From assembly GCA_037447655.1 (NCBI GenBank), contig JBBHKE010002863.1, positions 245,119 through 309,118 on the forward strand: a DNA stretch of 64,000 bases. Direction: 5' to 3'. The DNA comes from Zygnema cylindricum (lineage: Eukaryota > Streptophyta > Zygnematophyceae > Zygnematales > Zygnemataceae). The notes beneath the pieces were generated by a model that saw only the letters and a program-made list of their open reading frames with translations, was not told the origin of the DNA and did no database searches. Below are positions 22,681 through 33,900 of the stretch, one piece after another (the first letter of the stretch is position 1; every line of letters begins with the position of its first letter). The position numbers were made by a program, and so were the translations under genes.

Positions 22681-22692
22681 GCTTTAGGCGAG

Positions 22693-23654
22693 TGTTATTT
22701 GAAAATCTTTATCCTCAGTAAATAGAGTTGTGAGAGGAGAAGTAACACTTATAATATTTTTGGGAATGTTAGATGTAATACTTACCTTGAATAGTGTGAC
22801 AGTGAAGTATTACTCAAAGAGTATTCAATACGGTCTTATGAGACACGCGTCGACATTTCAGACAACGCAGGAAATACGGATTGGACCCGGACACATGGCG
22901 CCTATCGAACGAGTGACTTTGACAAATCGGGCGAACGGGAAATGAACCACACATCAGGGAACACAATTGTGAAGAGCGAACATCGGACGTCGATCTCTAT
23001 CAGGCTGACGGTTGTGATTTGAGTGGGGACCACAGGTGACGAAATGCACCGTAAGCATTCCAGATATTCGTACATGATTTCAACAGCAGGTTGGACATAT
23101 TATACACTTGCTGACTTAGCAAGCAACATTATGAGTACGGCTCCAGATTAGGAAAACCTGACAAAACAGTTATCTAGCGTAGTGCATTATGAAATAGTGT
23201 TTCACTGTTTAGTTTGTAGGGTAGTTGCAGTTAGGTTTTTGGAAGTACCTTAGAGTACTCTGTCGTACTACAGTAAAGTATTACTATTGAGAGTACTGTC
23301 ACTTGATTGGTTGATGAGCAGTAGATGCTCACTCAGTGTATAGAGTTTAGGACTTAGAAACATTCTTATATTCAGTTTTGAGATATAGGGAATCTAAAAG
23401 GCATTTTTTGGGAAACTTGCAGGTCTCATATCTTATAATTAACTGAGTCAATTTGTATGTAACTTTGGGAGCATTTAGTGGGTATGGTGATTATCTTGTA
23501 TGCTGAATTCTGAGTAAATTTGACATGTGAGTCTGTTTTTACAGTGTGATAAAGATCAGTGTTTGATAGGATTTCTTGTTAGCTTGTGCTTAAGTATGTC
23601 TACTTCTACAACTATTGCTGCATCATCACCTACACCAAGGGTCATAGAACAACA
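22693..23654 (+). repeat. 3' LTR of Copia-2
   Basis: 962 bp, begins TGTTATTTGAAAATC and ends AGAACAACA directly before satellite sequence. It contains the Gag initiation region (ATGTCTACTTCTACAAC near 23596) but no primer-binding site. Confidence 0.88.
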
Positions 23655-24031
23655 AAAATGTCGTTGAAGGTCCTAAATATATGCTCCAAGCGTATGGTTT
23701 TTACGCCTTTGCATTAATGCCAATACTTGAAATTGCGACAACACGTGGTTATACATGTTGTTTTACGACCACTAGAGCAGGTGGAGCAGCAGCCCTAGTA
23801 GTAGAAGTAGACATAATTCAGATACAGAAGCTTATCAATAATCCTTCCAATGGTTTTTACGCCTTTGCATTAATTCATATACTTTTAAAGCCCGACAACA
23901 CGTGGTTATACAATTTCAATATTTGTTGTAATACGTATCGATAAAAAACTTGAAGTAACTATCGACGCACGTCTAAATGAGCGATCGTGTGCGTCTATCG
24001 ATTTCTCGTGGTTTAACCCAAAAACGGGTTA
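23655..24031 (+). repeat. Satellite with an embedded ~95-bp Copia-3-type LTR end
   Basis: Satellite (23655-23754) is followed by TGTTGTTTTACGACC..., a 95-bp end of the Copia-3-type LTR (23755-23849, reverse orientation), then satellite again (23850-24031). The satellite/LTR junction is the same as at 39808/39809. Confidence 0.75.
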
Positions 24032-25089
24032 TGAAACTCTAAGACCTCCATAAGTCCTCAGAGTGGACAGCTTCCTAGAAGCATCTAGGATAACCCTAAC
24101 TCCTTTTTGTTTTAGCAAGAATACCTGCCACCTTGGCGATCAAAAATTGTGATCACCTTCATCCATGTGAAGACAAGACTCTCGTGAGTCGATAGCAAAA
24201 ATAATCTCTGAATTTGCTCCCTTGAGCACAAAGTTATGGCGAGTTAAAGTTGACCTTTTGTACAAACGCTCTTTGGGAGAGAGGGTCTTATCTACCAGTT
24301 TTTTCTAAGTCCTATCTCTCTCATAAAATCTATCTACTAATATACTCACCAATCATATTACTCTTCCGTACACAAAAGTACAGCTGCCGATGTACTTTTT
24401 GTACGAATACTGTACGACATGGCCTAAATGTCGACACATGGTATTTTGGATTCGCTCCCATAATCCCCGGAGATGCCGCGATTGAATGTCTTTCTTCCAC
24501 GTGTCATCTGATGTGGCGATGACCACAAACCACCGAAATCCTCTTGCGCGATCTCGGCATTCATTCTGGCCGTCCGATTAAATGCATATTTAATCATACC
24601 CGTAATATATACCTGTGGGGTATTCGTTTCCCTATTGAAACAAATGCGCGGTACTTGTTCCTTGTCCGTACCTTAATCCGTACTTTACATAACTGGATCT
24701 ATGTATCCCGTTAGCAGTTGTAGTTAAATGAATATTCCTACTTAATTATATTTAAATAATTATCAAACCCATTACTATGTATCATTAGTCTTAGACATAA
24801 CGGTTAGGACTAATGGCTACTTGCTATCTGTTATTCCGTAGGTACCAGGATCAAATCCTGGTTCTGACAACCATCCTTTTAGTAAACAAACCGGTAAATA
24901 AACTAATATTTTTCCCGTAAATCTCTAGATAGCCTAGGCAGCCATGGCTTTAGCTTCCACTCCAACTTCCTAGTGACAGCGACAAGTGTGGGAGTTGGAG
25001 AGAGAAGTTAGAGATAGACTGCCTCGGCTTCTTTCTGTATTTTAATCTAGACCTAGAAAATACTTAAAAAAGAACCATCAATTTCTACA
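24032..25089 (-). repeat. 3' LTR of Copia-A
   Basis: 1058 bp; on the minus strand it starts TGTAGAAATTG (25089) after the polypurine-like AAATAAGGGGAG and ends GAGTTTCA (24032). It contains the tRNA-like segment on the plus strand at about 24795-24870, with T-arm-like CCAGGATCAAATCCTGG. Confidence 0.88.
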
Positions 25090-28000
25090 CTCCCCTTATT
25101 TTTTAGTCAATCTTTAATTTTAGACCACACTTCTCCTTGCAGAAAACCAGCTTAGGGGAAGGAAGAGGTTTGGTCATCATATCTGCTACCATCTCGCTAT
25201 CTGGTTGGTACTCTAAACTGATTATTTTGTTTTCTACTTTCTCTTTGAGACTAATGTCCATGTGTTTAGTTTCAAAATGATGTTTAGGATTGGCAAAAAT
25301 AGCGATTGTTGCCTGATTATCACAAAAACATTTTTGCACACCACTCTTAAAGTGACTGAGCTCACCAAGCAACGACTTGACCCATATCAATTCTTTACAG
25401 CAGAGCAAGATGCCATATATTCAGCCTCCATGGTGGACCGAGCAATAACCTTTTGCTGTTTGCTACTCCAACAACAAGACCCATCACCCACATATAATAC
25501 ATATCCAGAACTACATCTCCTCATCGGAGCATCACCATGTTGGCATCACTCCAAGTGGTGATGTTAGTATTCTCCCCACCCAAATGCAACCATAGATCCC
25601 TAGTTCCTATCAAATATCTAAGAACTCTCTTTTTGCTGCCTCCCAATCCCTCTTAGTGGGAGCATTTAGACCTCTATTCAGCACTCCTACAGCTGCAGCT
25701 AAATTTGGCCGGGTATAATTCATAAAATAGATTAGACTTCTCACTACTTGCCTGTAAGGAATAGTCTGCATCAACTTCTGTTCTTCAGGGCTTAATTCCT
25801 CGTCTAAGATTATGACTCCGTCTTCCTCACTCCCCTCACTTCCCTTCTTTAACTCCATTGGAGTTGTACAACTATTAGCTTTATCCATCTGAAAATTTTC
25901 AAGAATGTTCCCTATTGCTTCCTTTTGAGTCAATCTTTTAATCTTTGTTTTTAGGCCCTTTCTACTTGAATTCCCAAAATATAATTTGCTTCTCCCATAT
26001 CCTTCATTTCAAATCTCCCCTTAAGATTAATTTTCAGTTTATTAATTTTTTCCATTAAATTACTTAAAACAAGCAAATCATCAACATAAATTGCAATAAA
26101 TATAACACCTTCCTCATCTTCAAAAACATAGATTGAGTGATCTGAGCTAATTCGAATAGATCCCAGACCAGAAAGAAACGCATCAAGCTTCTTATTCCAC
26201 TATCGAGGCGCGTGTTTTAAACCATAAAGAGATTTAATCAGCCTACATACCTTAGTCTCCTCTCCTTCCTCCACAAATCCTTCGCGTTGTCGCATGAAGA
26301 TCTCCTCTTCCAATTCTCGATGCAAAAAGGCTCCCTTAATGTCCATCAGGTGCACCTCGATGTCTTCTTTTGCTGATAGACTGAGAAGTATGCGGACGGA
26401 GGGAAATCTGACGATCAGGGCAAAGGTTTCCTCGTAGTCAATTCCCTCCTTTTGTGTAAATCCTTTTGCCACTAATCAAGCCTTATAATACTCAATTGTG
26501 TTATTTGGGTTCAGTTTTAATTTGAAAACCCACTTACAACCGATTGGTTTTCGATTAGGTGGAAAATCTACCAGCTCCTAAGTATCGGCTACCATAATTG
26601 AGGCCATCTCTTCATTGATGATTGTCTTCTACCAGATTCTTTCTGGGCAAGTCATCACCTATTCATAAGTCTGATGTTCATCTTGATGAGATAGTTTAGT
26701 TACCTTGTTATTAACCTATTTTTCCTGCAATCTTTTGCTACTTCTCCTTCCCCCCTCAAAATCTGGTAGCCAGAATAGATGGTTTTCGTGGGTTCCTTCG
26801 AACGATCTCGGCTTCTCCCCTGTCGCTTGATTCCGAATCAGTTTCCACCACGTCTTCCGCTTCAGGTAGAGTTGTCACTTAAGTTTCCGTAACCGAGTTC
26901 TTTTCAGTCTAATTTGTACCTGCAAGAATGTCATCTTTTCTAAAACCTGGATAGGTAGGAAGTTCAAAGTCATCATAATTTTTTGACTCAAATCTGATTT
27001 TTATTGACTTTGTATACTTGAAGGGATCCACAGACTTTCCTTCATCCATAACTACTAGATGCTTTACGAAGATTATATCTTCCCTTTTTAGATCATAAAC
27101 TCCATATCGTTTAACATCCTTATCATATCCTTATAATTATCACGGTTTTCCTTTAAGATCTAGCTTCCAATTAGACCGATCTGTATCTAGACTGAACACT
27201 TGACTGCCGAAAACCTTTAAGTGAGATATGTTTGGTTTCCGACCTGTCCATCTCTCAAAAGGTGTTTGATCTATTAGAGCTGAAGTAAGAACTCTATTTT
27301 TGAGGTAATTTGCATAGTTTATTGCTTCGGCCCAAAACCTTTTTCTTATCTTCTTGACCGACAACATACTTCTAGCACTATCAGTTAGTGTCTTATTTAA
27401 TCTTTCAGCTACCCCATTCTGTTCAGGGATTTCTAGAACTGTCTTTTGGTGTTGGACTCCATCTTCCCTCAAAAAATCCTCAAACTGGTTAGAAGTATAC
27501 TCGCTAGCATTGTCACTCCTTACTCTCTTGATTGGAGTTTCATGGAGTTTTTCGCTACATGCTTTATATTGTCTAAAACAATCCTGAGCTTCTGACTTGT
27601 TTTTCAAAAAATACACCCTGGAATACCGAGACCAATCATCAGTGATAATCATCATAAATCTCTTCCCCTCCGGTGAGGGCATTTTAGCCGGTCCCCAAAT
27701 ATCTGTGTGTCCTAAATCTAGGATTTTTTCTCCCTTATAAGTGGTTGTTTTGGAAAATGGCAATCTGTGTGCTTTACCCTGAGCACATCCACTACAAGCA
27801 CTTATATTATATCACTCTCACTCAAGTGAATCCCTTCCAATACTCCCATCTTTTTCATCTCTTAACTTTTTTAGAATCACATGCCCAAGCCTCTTATGCC
27901 ACATCATATTATCATGAACACCAGCATAATAAAGTTTCTTTGTTTCATTACTTAAAATCAGCCTAAACATCCATTGTTCACCTTTCTCACCAATGAAATA

Positions 28001-29432
28001 GACCTCTTGCTCAAAACTAGCGGAAAAGACTCCTTCCCTAGTGCTGGTAAAAAAACCCTTATCATCTAATACAGATGTAGAGATGAGGTTTTTGTTTAGC
28101 TCCGGAATAAACAATACATTGGAGAATGTTACTATAGATGTCTTTCCTTCTACTAACACTTTCACATCTACCGATCCTACAAGAGTAGTAGTGACTATCC
28201 TCCCATTCACATACTCTGTCTCTACGGTGGGAATCTTTCTTATGTTAATGAACAGGTACTTATCCTTACACATGTGCATGGAGGCACCTGAATCTACAAT
28301 CCAGCTTGTTTCACCTTTCAATCCACCGTAAGTACATTTCTGCCCTCGTGGAATTTCAACCTCATTTTTGGCCTCCAACTCCTCATCGAATAGGAGCTCA
28401 TCGTCCTCGTCCTTGGATTCCGCCTCATGTACCTGTGTCACAAGGGCCTTTTTCTTTTCTATCGCGGTTCCACCGGTCTGCCACTCCTTTAATCAAAGCT
28501 CGGTTAGCTTAGTGCACTCTGCCATATAGTGCCCCGGTTTCTTACAAAAATGACATAAACCGTTGGGAGCCCTTGGTTTGATCTCGTCAGTCTGATTATT
28601 CTGATCCCTCCCCGCATAGTTTTCGACTGGTTTCCGAGAATCCTTGTTCCTCCAATCGGTCGCAGCTGCCAAGGCTTGCCCACTCTTTCTTCCCCTTTGG
28701 ATCTCAATGGTATTCTCGCGAATAAGAATCATCCCTACTACTGAGTTCCATATCCACCTTGAGTCCGGCAAGTCGTGCACACAGTTGACTATGCTCTCGA
28801 ACTCATCGGGTAACTTCATCAGTAAACAGTTAACCATTTCTATTTCACTTAAATCTTTTCGAGCACTCTCTAGCTCCATAAAAAGTGTAGCAAGCTCATT
28901 GCAGAAATCCAAGATCTTTCCCCCTTTGTATATATACTCCTTAACTTTGTGATCAGCGAACTGTTGTTGCTGAATCGTACCACTTCGGTACACCTCTATG
29001 AGAGCCATCCAAAGATCGGATGCCCTTTCTACCTACAAATGAGGACATGCTTGCCCATGAGTAACATGGCGGAGGATGAAGTGCTTTGCTGCTATATTGT
29101 TGAAATCCAAGGTATCACTATCATTCTCCTCGTTCCTTAGAATTGGTGATATGAATGCTGAACCGGTTGCTTTTGGTGAGGTCGTCTCCTTCTCCGTTGA
29201 TTTGTCCACCACCTCTCCTTACTTTGTCTCCTCCCTTGAAGATGGATTTGTTTTCCCTTTGAATCTGCTTCCTCGAAACCATGGAGGGACTCCAAGACTA
29301 GATGGACGCCACACTCGTCCACTCAATATCCCCCAAAACCTATTCTCGCATAGAGCTCCTATCATCATACTTTCCCAGTATATGAAGCCAGTTCCATTAT
29401 AGATGGGTACCCTAGAAGGTGGGCCCATAACC
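25090..29432 (-). pseudogene. Copia-A gag-pol (broken)
   Basis: Minus strand, same layout as Copia-1. Gag starts at 29452 inside the LTR (MEALEFQVMGPPSRVPIYNG). The zinc knuckle CHFCKKPGHYMAEC is at about 28550-28510, protease WIVDSGASMHMC at about 28300-28260, integrase core LGHTDIWGP ... VRSDNASEY ... PEQNGVAERLNKT at 27760-27390, RT fingers at 26472-26200 and RNase H at 25440-25103. Many stops and frameshifts separate these pieces, and in the second integrase motif one Gly is replaced. Confidence 0.88.
29418..29432 (-). promoter_or_regulatory. Primer-binding site of Copia-A (half-tRNA type)
   Basis: Minus-strand GGTTATGGGCCCACC directly after the LTR end CA. It is the reverse complement of GGTGGGCCCATAACC, the anticodon arm of plant initiator tRNA-Met as I recall it. 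Confidence 0.75.
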
Positions 29433-29922
29433 TGAAACTCTAAGGCCTCCATATGTCCTCAGAGTGGATATTTTCCAAGAAGCCTCTAAGATAACCTTGA
29501 CCCCTTTATTTTTCAGCAAGAATAACTGCCATCTTGGCAATCAAAAACATTAACAACCTTAACCCTTGTGAAGAGAAAACTCGCGTGAGTGGATATCAAA
29601 AAGAATCTCTGAATTTGCTCCCCTGAGTAGTAAGTTATGGAGGGTCAAAGTTGACCTTTTGTACAGATGCTCTCTGGGAGAGAGGGTCCTATCTACCAAT
29701 TTTTTCTAAGTCCTATCTCTCTCACAAACTCTATCTACTGATGTAAAGACTAAACATATTACTCTTCCGTACACAAAAGTATAACTGCCGGTGTACATTT
29801 TGTACGAATACTGTACGACATGGCCTAAATGTCGAAACGTGGTATATATGGATTCGCTCCCTTAATCCCCGGAGGTGCCGCGATCTAATGTCTTTCTGCC
29901 ACGTGTCATCCGATGTGGCGAT

Positions 29923-30971
29923 TGTAGAAACTAATGGTTTTATTAGTATTTTCTAGGTCTGAAAAAAAATATAGAAGTCAAGGCAGTCTATCTCTAACTT
30001 CTCTCTCCAACTCTCAAACTTGTCGCAGTCACTGAGAAATTGGAGAGGAAGCTAGAGCCATGGCTACCTTGGCTATCCTGAGGTTTACGGGAATTTTATA
30101 TTAGGGTTTATTTATTTAATTAAAAGATATGTGCCGGCGGCAGGATTTGATCCTTTTACCTACCGGCCGGCAAATAGGAAATAGCCAGTAGCCTTAGCCG
30201 TTAAGTCTAGCGGTAGTATTACATAGCATATAGTTTGATATTTATTTAAATATGTATACGTGCGATAACCCATTTAACTGAAATGAATTACGGGATACAT
30301 AGATCCAGTAATATATATTGTACAACTTACGGTACGGACACAAATCAGTACCGCGCATTTGTTTCGTAAATGAAACAAATACCGCGCATGTATTTATTAC
30401 GGCTACGATTAAAGCCGAATTTAATCGGACGGCCGGGATTAGCGCCGAGATCGCGGAGGAAGATTTCCGCGGTTTGTGGCCATCGCCACATCGGATGACG
30501 CGTGGCGAAATTCCGTTGGATTGTGGAATCTCCGGAGATTATGGCACCGAATCCGGATTTGACATGTGTCGACATTTTGGCCATGTCGTACAATGTCCGT
30601 ACATAAAGTACACCGGCAGCTGTACTTTTGCGTACGGAACTCAATTCTGATTGGTTCCGTACATCAGTAGATAGAGTCTGTGAGAAAGAAAGGACTTAGA
30701 AAAATTAGAAGATAGGACCCCCTCTCCCAGAGAGCTTTTGTACAAAAGGTCAACTTTGACCCTCCATAACTTACTGCTCAGGGGAGCAAATTCAGAGATT
30801 CTTTTTGCTACCGACTCAAGGGAGTCTTGCCTTTACAAGGGTGGAGGTGGTCAGGGTTTTTGTCTGCCAGGATGGCAGTTATTTTTCCTGGAACACAAAG
30901 GGGTCAGGATTATCCTAGAGGCTTCTTGGAAGCTGTCTACTCTGAGGACTTATGGAGGTCTCAGAGTTTCA
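29923..30971 (+). repeat. 5' LTR of Copia-1
   Basis: 1049 bp, TGTAGAAACTAATGG...CAGAGTTTCA. It contains the antisense tRNA-like block (about 30140-30220), the inverted GTAC-rich block (30590-30640), a CTCTCCCAGAGAG palindrome near 30722 and the Gag ATG at 30952. Confidence 0.95.
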
Positions 30972-33900
30972 GGTTATGGGCCCACCCTCTAGGGTACCAA
31001 TCTTTAATGGAACTGGCTTCATATACTGGGAAAGTATGATGATAAGAGCTCTATGCGAAAAAAGGTTTTGGGGGATAGTGAGTGGACGGTTGGGGCGTCC
31101 ATCAAGTCTTGGAATTCCTCCAGGGTTTGGAGGAACCAGATTCACCAGGAAAGAGGACCCACCTTCAACAGAGGAAACTAAAGAAGGAGAGGTTGTGGAC
31201 AAAGGAAAGGAGAAGGAGACGACCACACCAATAGCAACTGGTTTGACATTCATGTCACCTATTCCGAGGAATGAGGAGAATGATACTGAAACCTGGGACT
31301 TCAACAATATGGCGGCAAAGCACTTCATCCTACGCCATCTCACTCAAGGACTTGCATGTCCTCATTTGCAGGTAGAAAGAGCATCCGATCTTTGGATGGC
31401 TCTCATAGAGATGTACCGAACTGGTACGATTCAGCAAAAACAGTTGGCTGATCAGAAAGTTAAGGAGTATGTATACAAAAGGGGAAATATGTTGGATTTT
31501 TGCAATGAGCTTGCTACACTCTTCATGGAGCAACAGAGTGCGGGAAAAGATTTTAGTGAAAAAGTTATGGTTAACTGTTTACTGATGAAGTTACCTGATG
31601 AGTTCGTGAACATAGTTTACCGTATGCAGGACTTGCCTGACTCAAGGTGGATATGGAACTCAGTGGTAGGGATGATTCTCGTTCAAGAGAATACAATTGA
31701 GATCCGAAGGGGAGGAAAGAGTGGCCAAGCCTTGGCAACAGCGACTGATTGGAGGAACAGGGATTCCCGAAAACCGGTCGGAAACTATGGGGGTAGGGAG
31801 CAGAAAAAACAGGCCGATGAATTCGAACCAAGGGCTCCCAAAGGACTATGTCACTTTTGTAAGAAACCGGGGCACTATATGGCAGAGTGCACTAAGCTAA
31901 CCGAGCTTCGGTTAAAGGAAGGGCAGACCGGTGGTACCCCGAGAGGAAAGAAAAAGGCCCTTGTCACACAGGTACTTGAGGCTGAATCCGAGGTCGAGGA
32001 CGATGAGCTCCTTTTGGATGAGGAGTTAGAGGCGAAAAATGAGGTCGAAATTCCACGAAGGCAGAAATGTGCCTACGGTGGATTGAAAGGTGAAGCATGC
32101 TGGATTGTAGATTCAGGTGCCTCCATGCACATGTGTAAGGATAGACACCTGTACACTAAGATAAGAAAGATTCCCACCGTAGAGATAAAGTACGGGGATG
32201 GGAGGATAGTCACCACTACTCTTGTAGGATCGGTAGATCTAAAAGTGTTAGTAGAAGGAAAGACATCCATATTAACATTCTCCGATGTATTGTTTATTCC
32301 GGAGGTGAACAAAAATCTTATCTCTACATCAGTATTAGATGATAAGGGTTTTTTTACTAGCACTAGGGAAGGAGTCTTTACTGCTAGTTTTGAGGATGAT
32401 GTCTATTTCATTGTTGAGAAAGGTAGCCATGGGATGTTTAGGCTGATCTTAAGCAATGAAAAGAAGAAACTTTATTATGCTGGTGTTCATGATATTATGA
32501 TGTGGCATAAGAGGCTTGGGCATGTGAATCTAGATAAGTTAAGAGAGATGAAAAAGATGGGAGTGGTGGAAGGGATTCAGTTCAATGAGAGTGATGATAT
32601 AAGTGATTGTAGTGGATGTGCTCAAGGTAAAGCACACAGATTACCCTTTCCTAAGCCAGCCACCTATAAGGGAGAAAAAATTCTAGATCTAGTACACACA
32701 GATATTTGGGGACCGGCTAAAGTGCCCTCACCGGGGGGGAAGAGATTTATGATGACTATAACTGATGATTGGTCTCGGTATTCCCGGGTATATTTTTTGA
32801 AAAACAAGTCCGAAGCTTAGGATTGTTTTAGACAATATAAAGCATGGAGCGAAAAACTCCATGAAACTCTAATCAAGAGAGTAAAGAGTGACAATGGTGG
32901 AGAGTATACTTCTAACCAGTTTGAGGATTTTCTGAGGGAAGATGGGGTTCAACACCAAAAGACAGTTCTAGAAAATCCTGAACAGAATGGGGTAGCTGAA
33001 AGGTTAAATAGAACACTAAGTGATAGTGCTAGAAGTATGTTGTCAGATAAAAAGATAGGGAAAAGGTTTTCGGCAGAAGCAATGAACTGTGCTAATTACC
33101 TCAAGAATAGAGTTCTTACTTCAGCTATAAGAGATCAAACACCTTATGAGAGATGGACAGGCCGGAAACCAGACATATCTCACTTAAAGGTTTTCGGCAG
33201 TCAAGTGTTCAGTCTAGATACTGATCGGTCCAATTGGAAGCTAGATCGTAAAGGAAAACCAGGATACTTATTAGGATATGATGAAGATGTTAAAGGATAT
33301 AGAGTTTATGATCTAAAAAGGGAAGATATAATCTTAGTAAAGCATCTAGTAGTTATGGATGAAGGAAAGTCTGTGGATCCATTCAAATATACGAAGTTAG
33401 TAAAAATCAGATTTGAGTCAGAAAATTCCGATGACTTTGAGCTTCCTAACTATCCAGGTTTTAGAGAAGATGATATTCTTGCAGGAACAAATCAGACCGA
33501 AAAGGACTCGGCTGTGGAAACTCCAGTGACAACTCTACTCGAAGCGGAAGACGTGGTGGAAATTGATTCGGAATCAAGGGATAAGGGAGAAGCCGAGTTT
33601 GTTCGAAAGAATCCACGAGAACCATCTATTCCGGCCTCAGATTTTGAGGGGGGGAGGAGAAGTAGCAAAAGACTGCAAGAAAAACAGGTTAATAACAAGG
33701 TAACTAAACTATCTCATCAAGATGAACCTCAAACTTATGGAGAGGCGATGACTTGTCCAGAAAGAAACCGGTGGAAGACAGCCATCAATGAGGAGATGGC
33801 TTCAATCATGGCAGCCGATACTTGGGAGCTGGTGGACTGTCCACCTAACCGAAAACCAATCGGTTGTAAGTGGGTTTTCAAACTAAAACTGAACCCAGAT

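Larger units (their letters stand above)
18384..23654 (+). mobile_element. Copia-2: Ty1/copia element with deleted RT core, + strand
   Basis: LTRs of equal length (962 bp each) at 18384-19345 and 22693-23654, flanked by AAAAC (18379-18383) and AAAAT (23655-23659) as a 5-bp target duplication. The primer-binding site AGTTATGGGCC (19346-19356) matches the initiator tRNA-Met anticodon arm. The polypurine-like AAAGCTTTAGGCGAG precedes the 3' LTR. The coding region has gag, PR and INT, but RT jumps from the fingers (about 22150) directly to RNase H, so the element is non-autonomous. It is inserted into a satellite monomer. Confidence 0.9.

Noticed and set aside
24795-24870. A functional tRNA gene
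   Set aside because: The T arm is convincing but the acceptor stem does not pair and the anticodon arm is not well formed; copies sit at a fixed LTR position, so it is a relic.
30318-30650. 110-codon frame repeated identically at 35718-36050
   Set aside because: It lies inside the two LTRs of Copia-1 and is identical only because the LTRs are; it is absent or broken in the other LTR copies.
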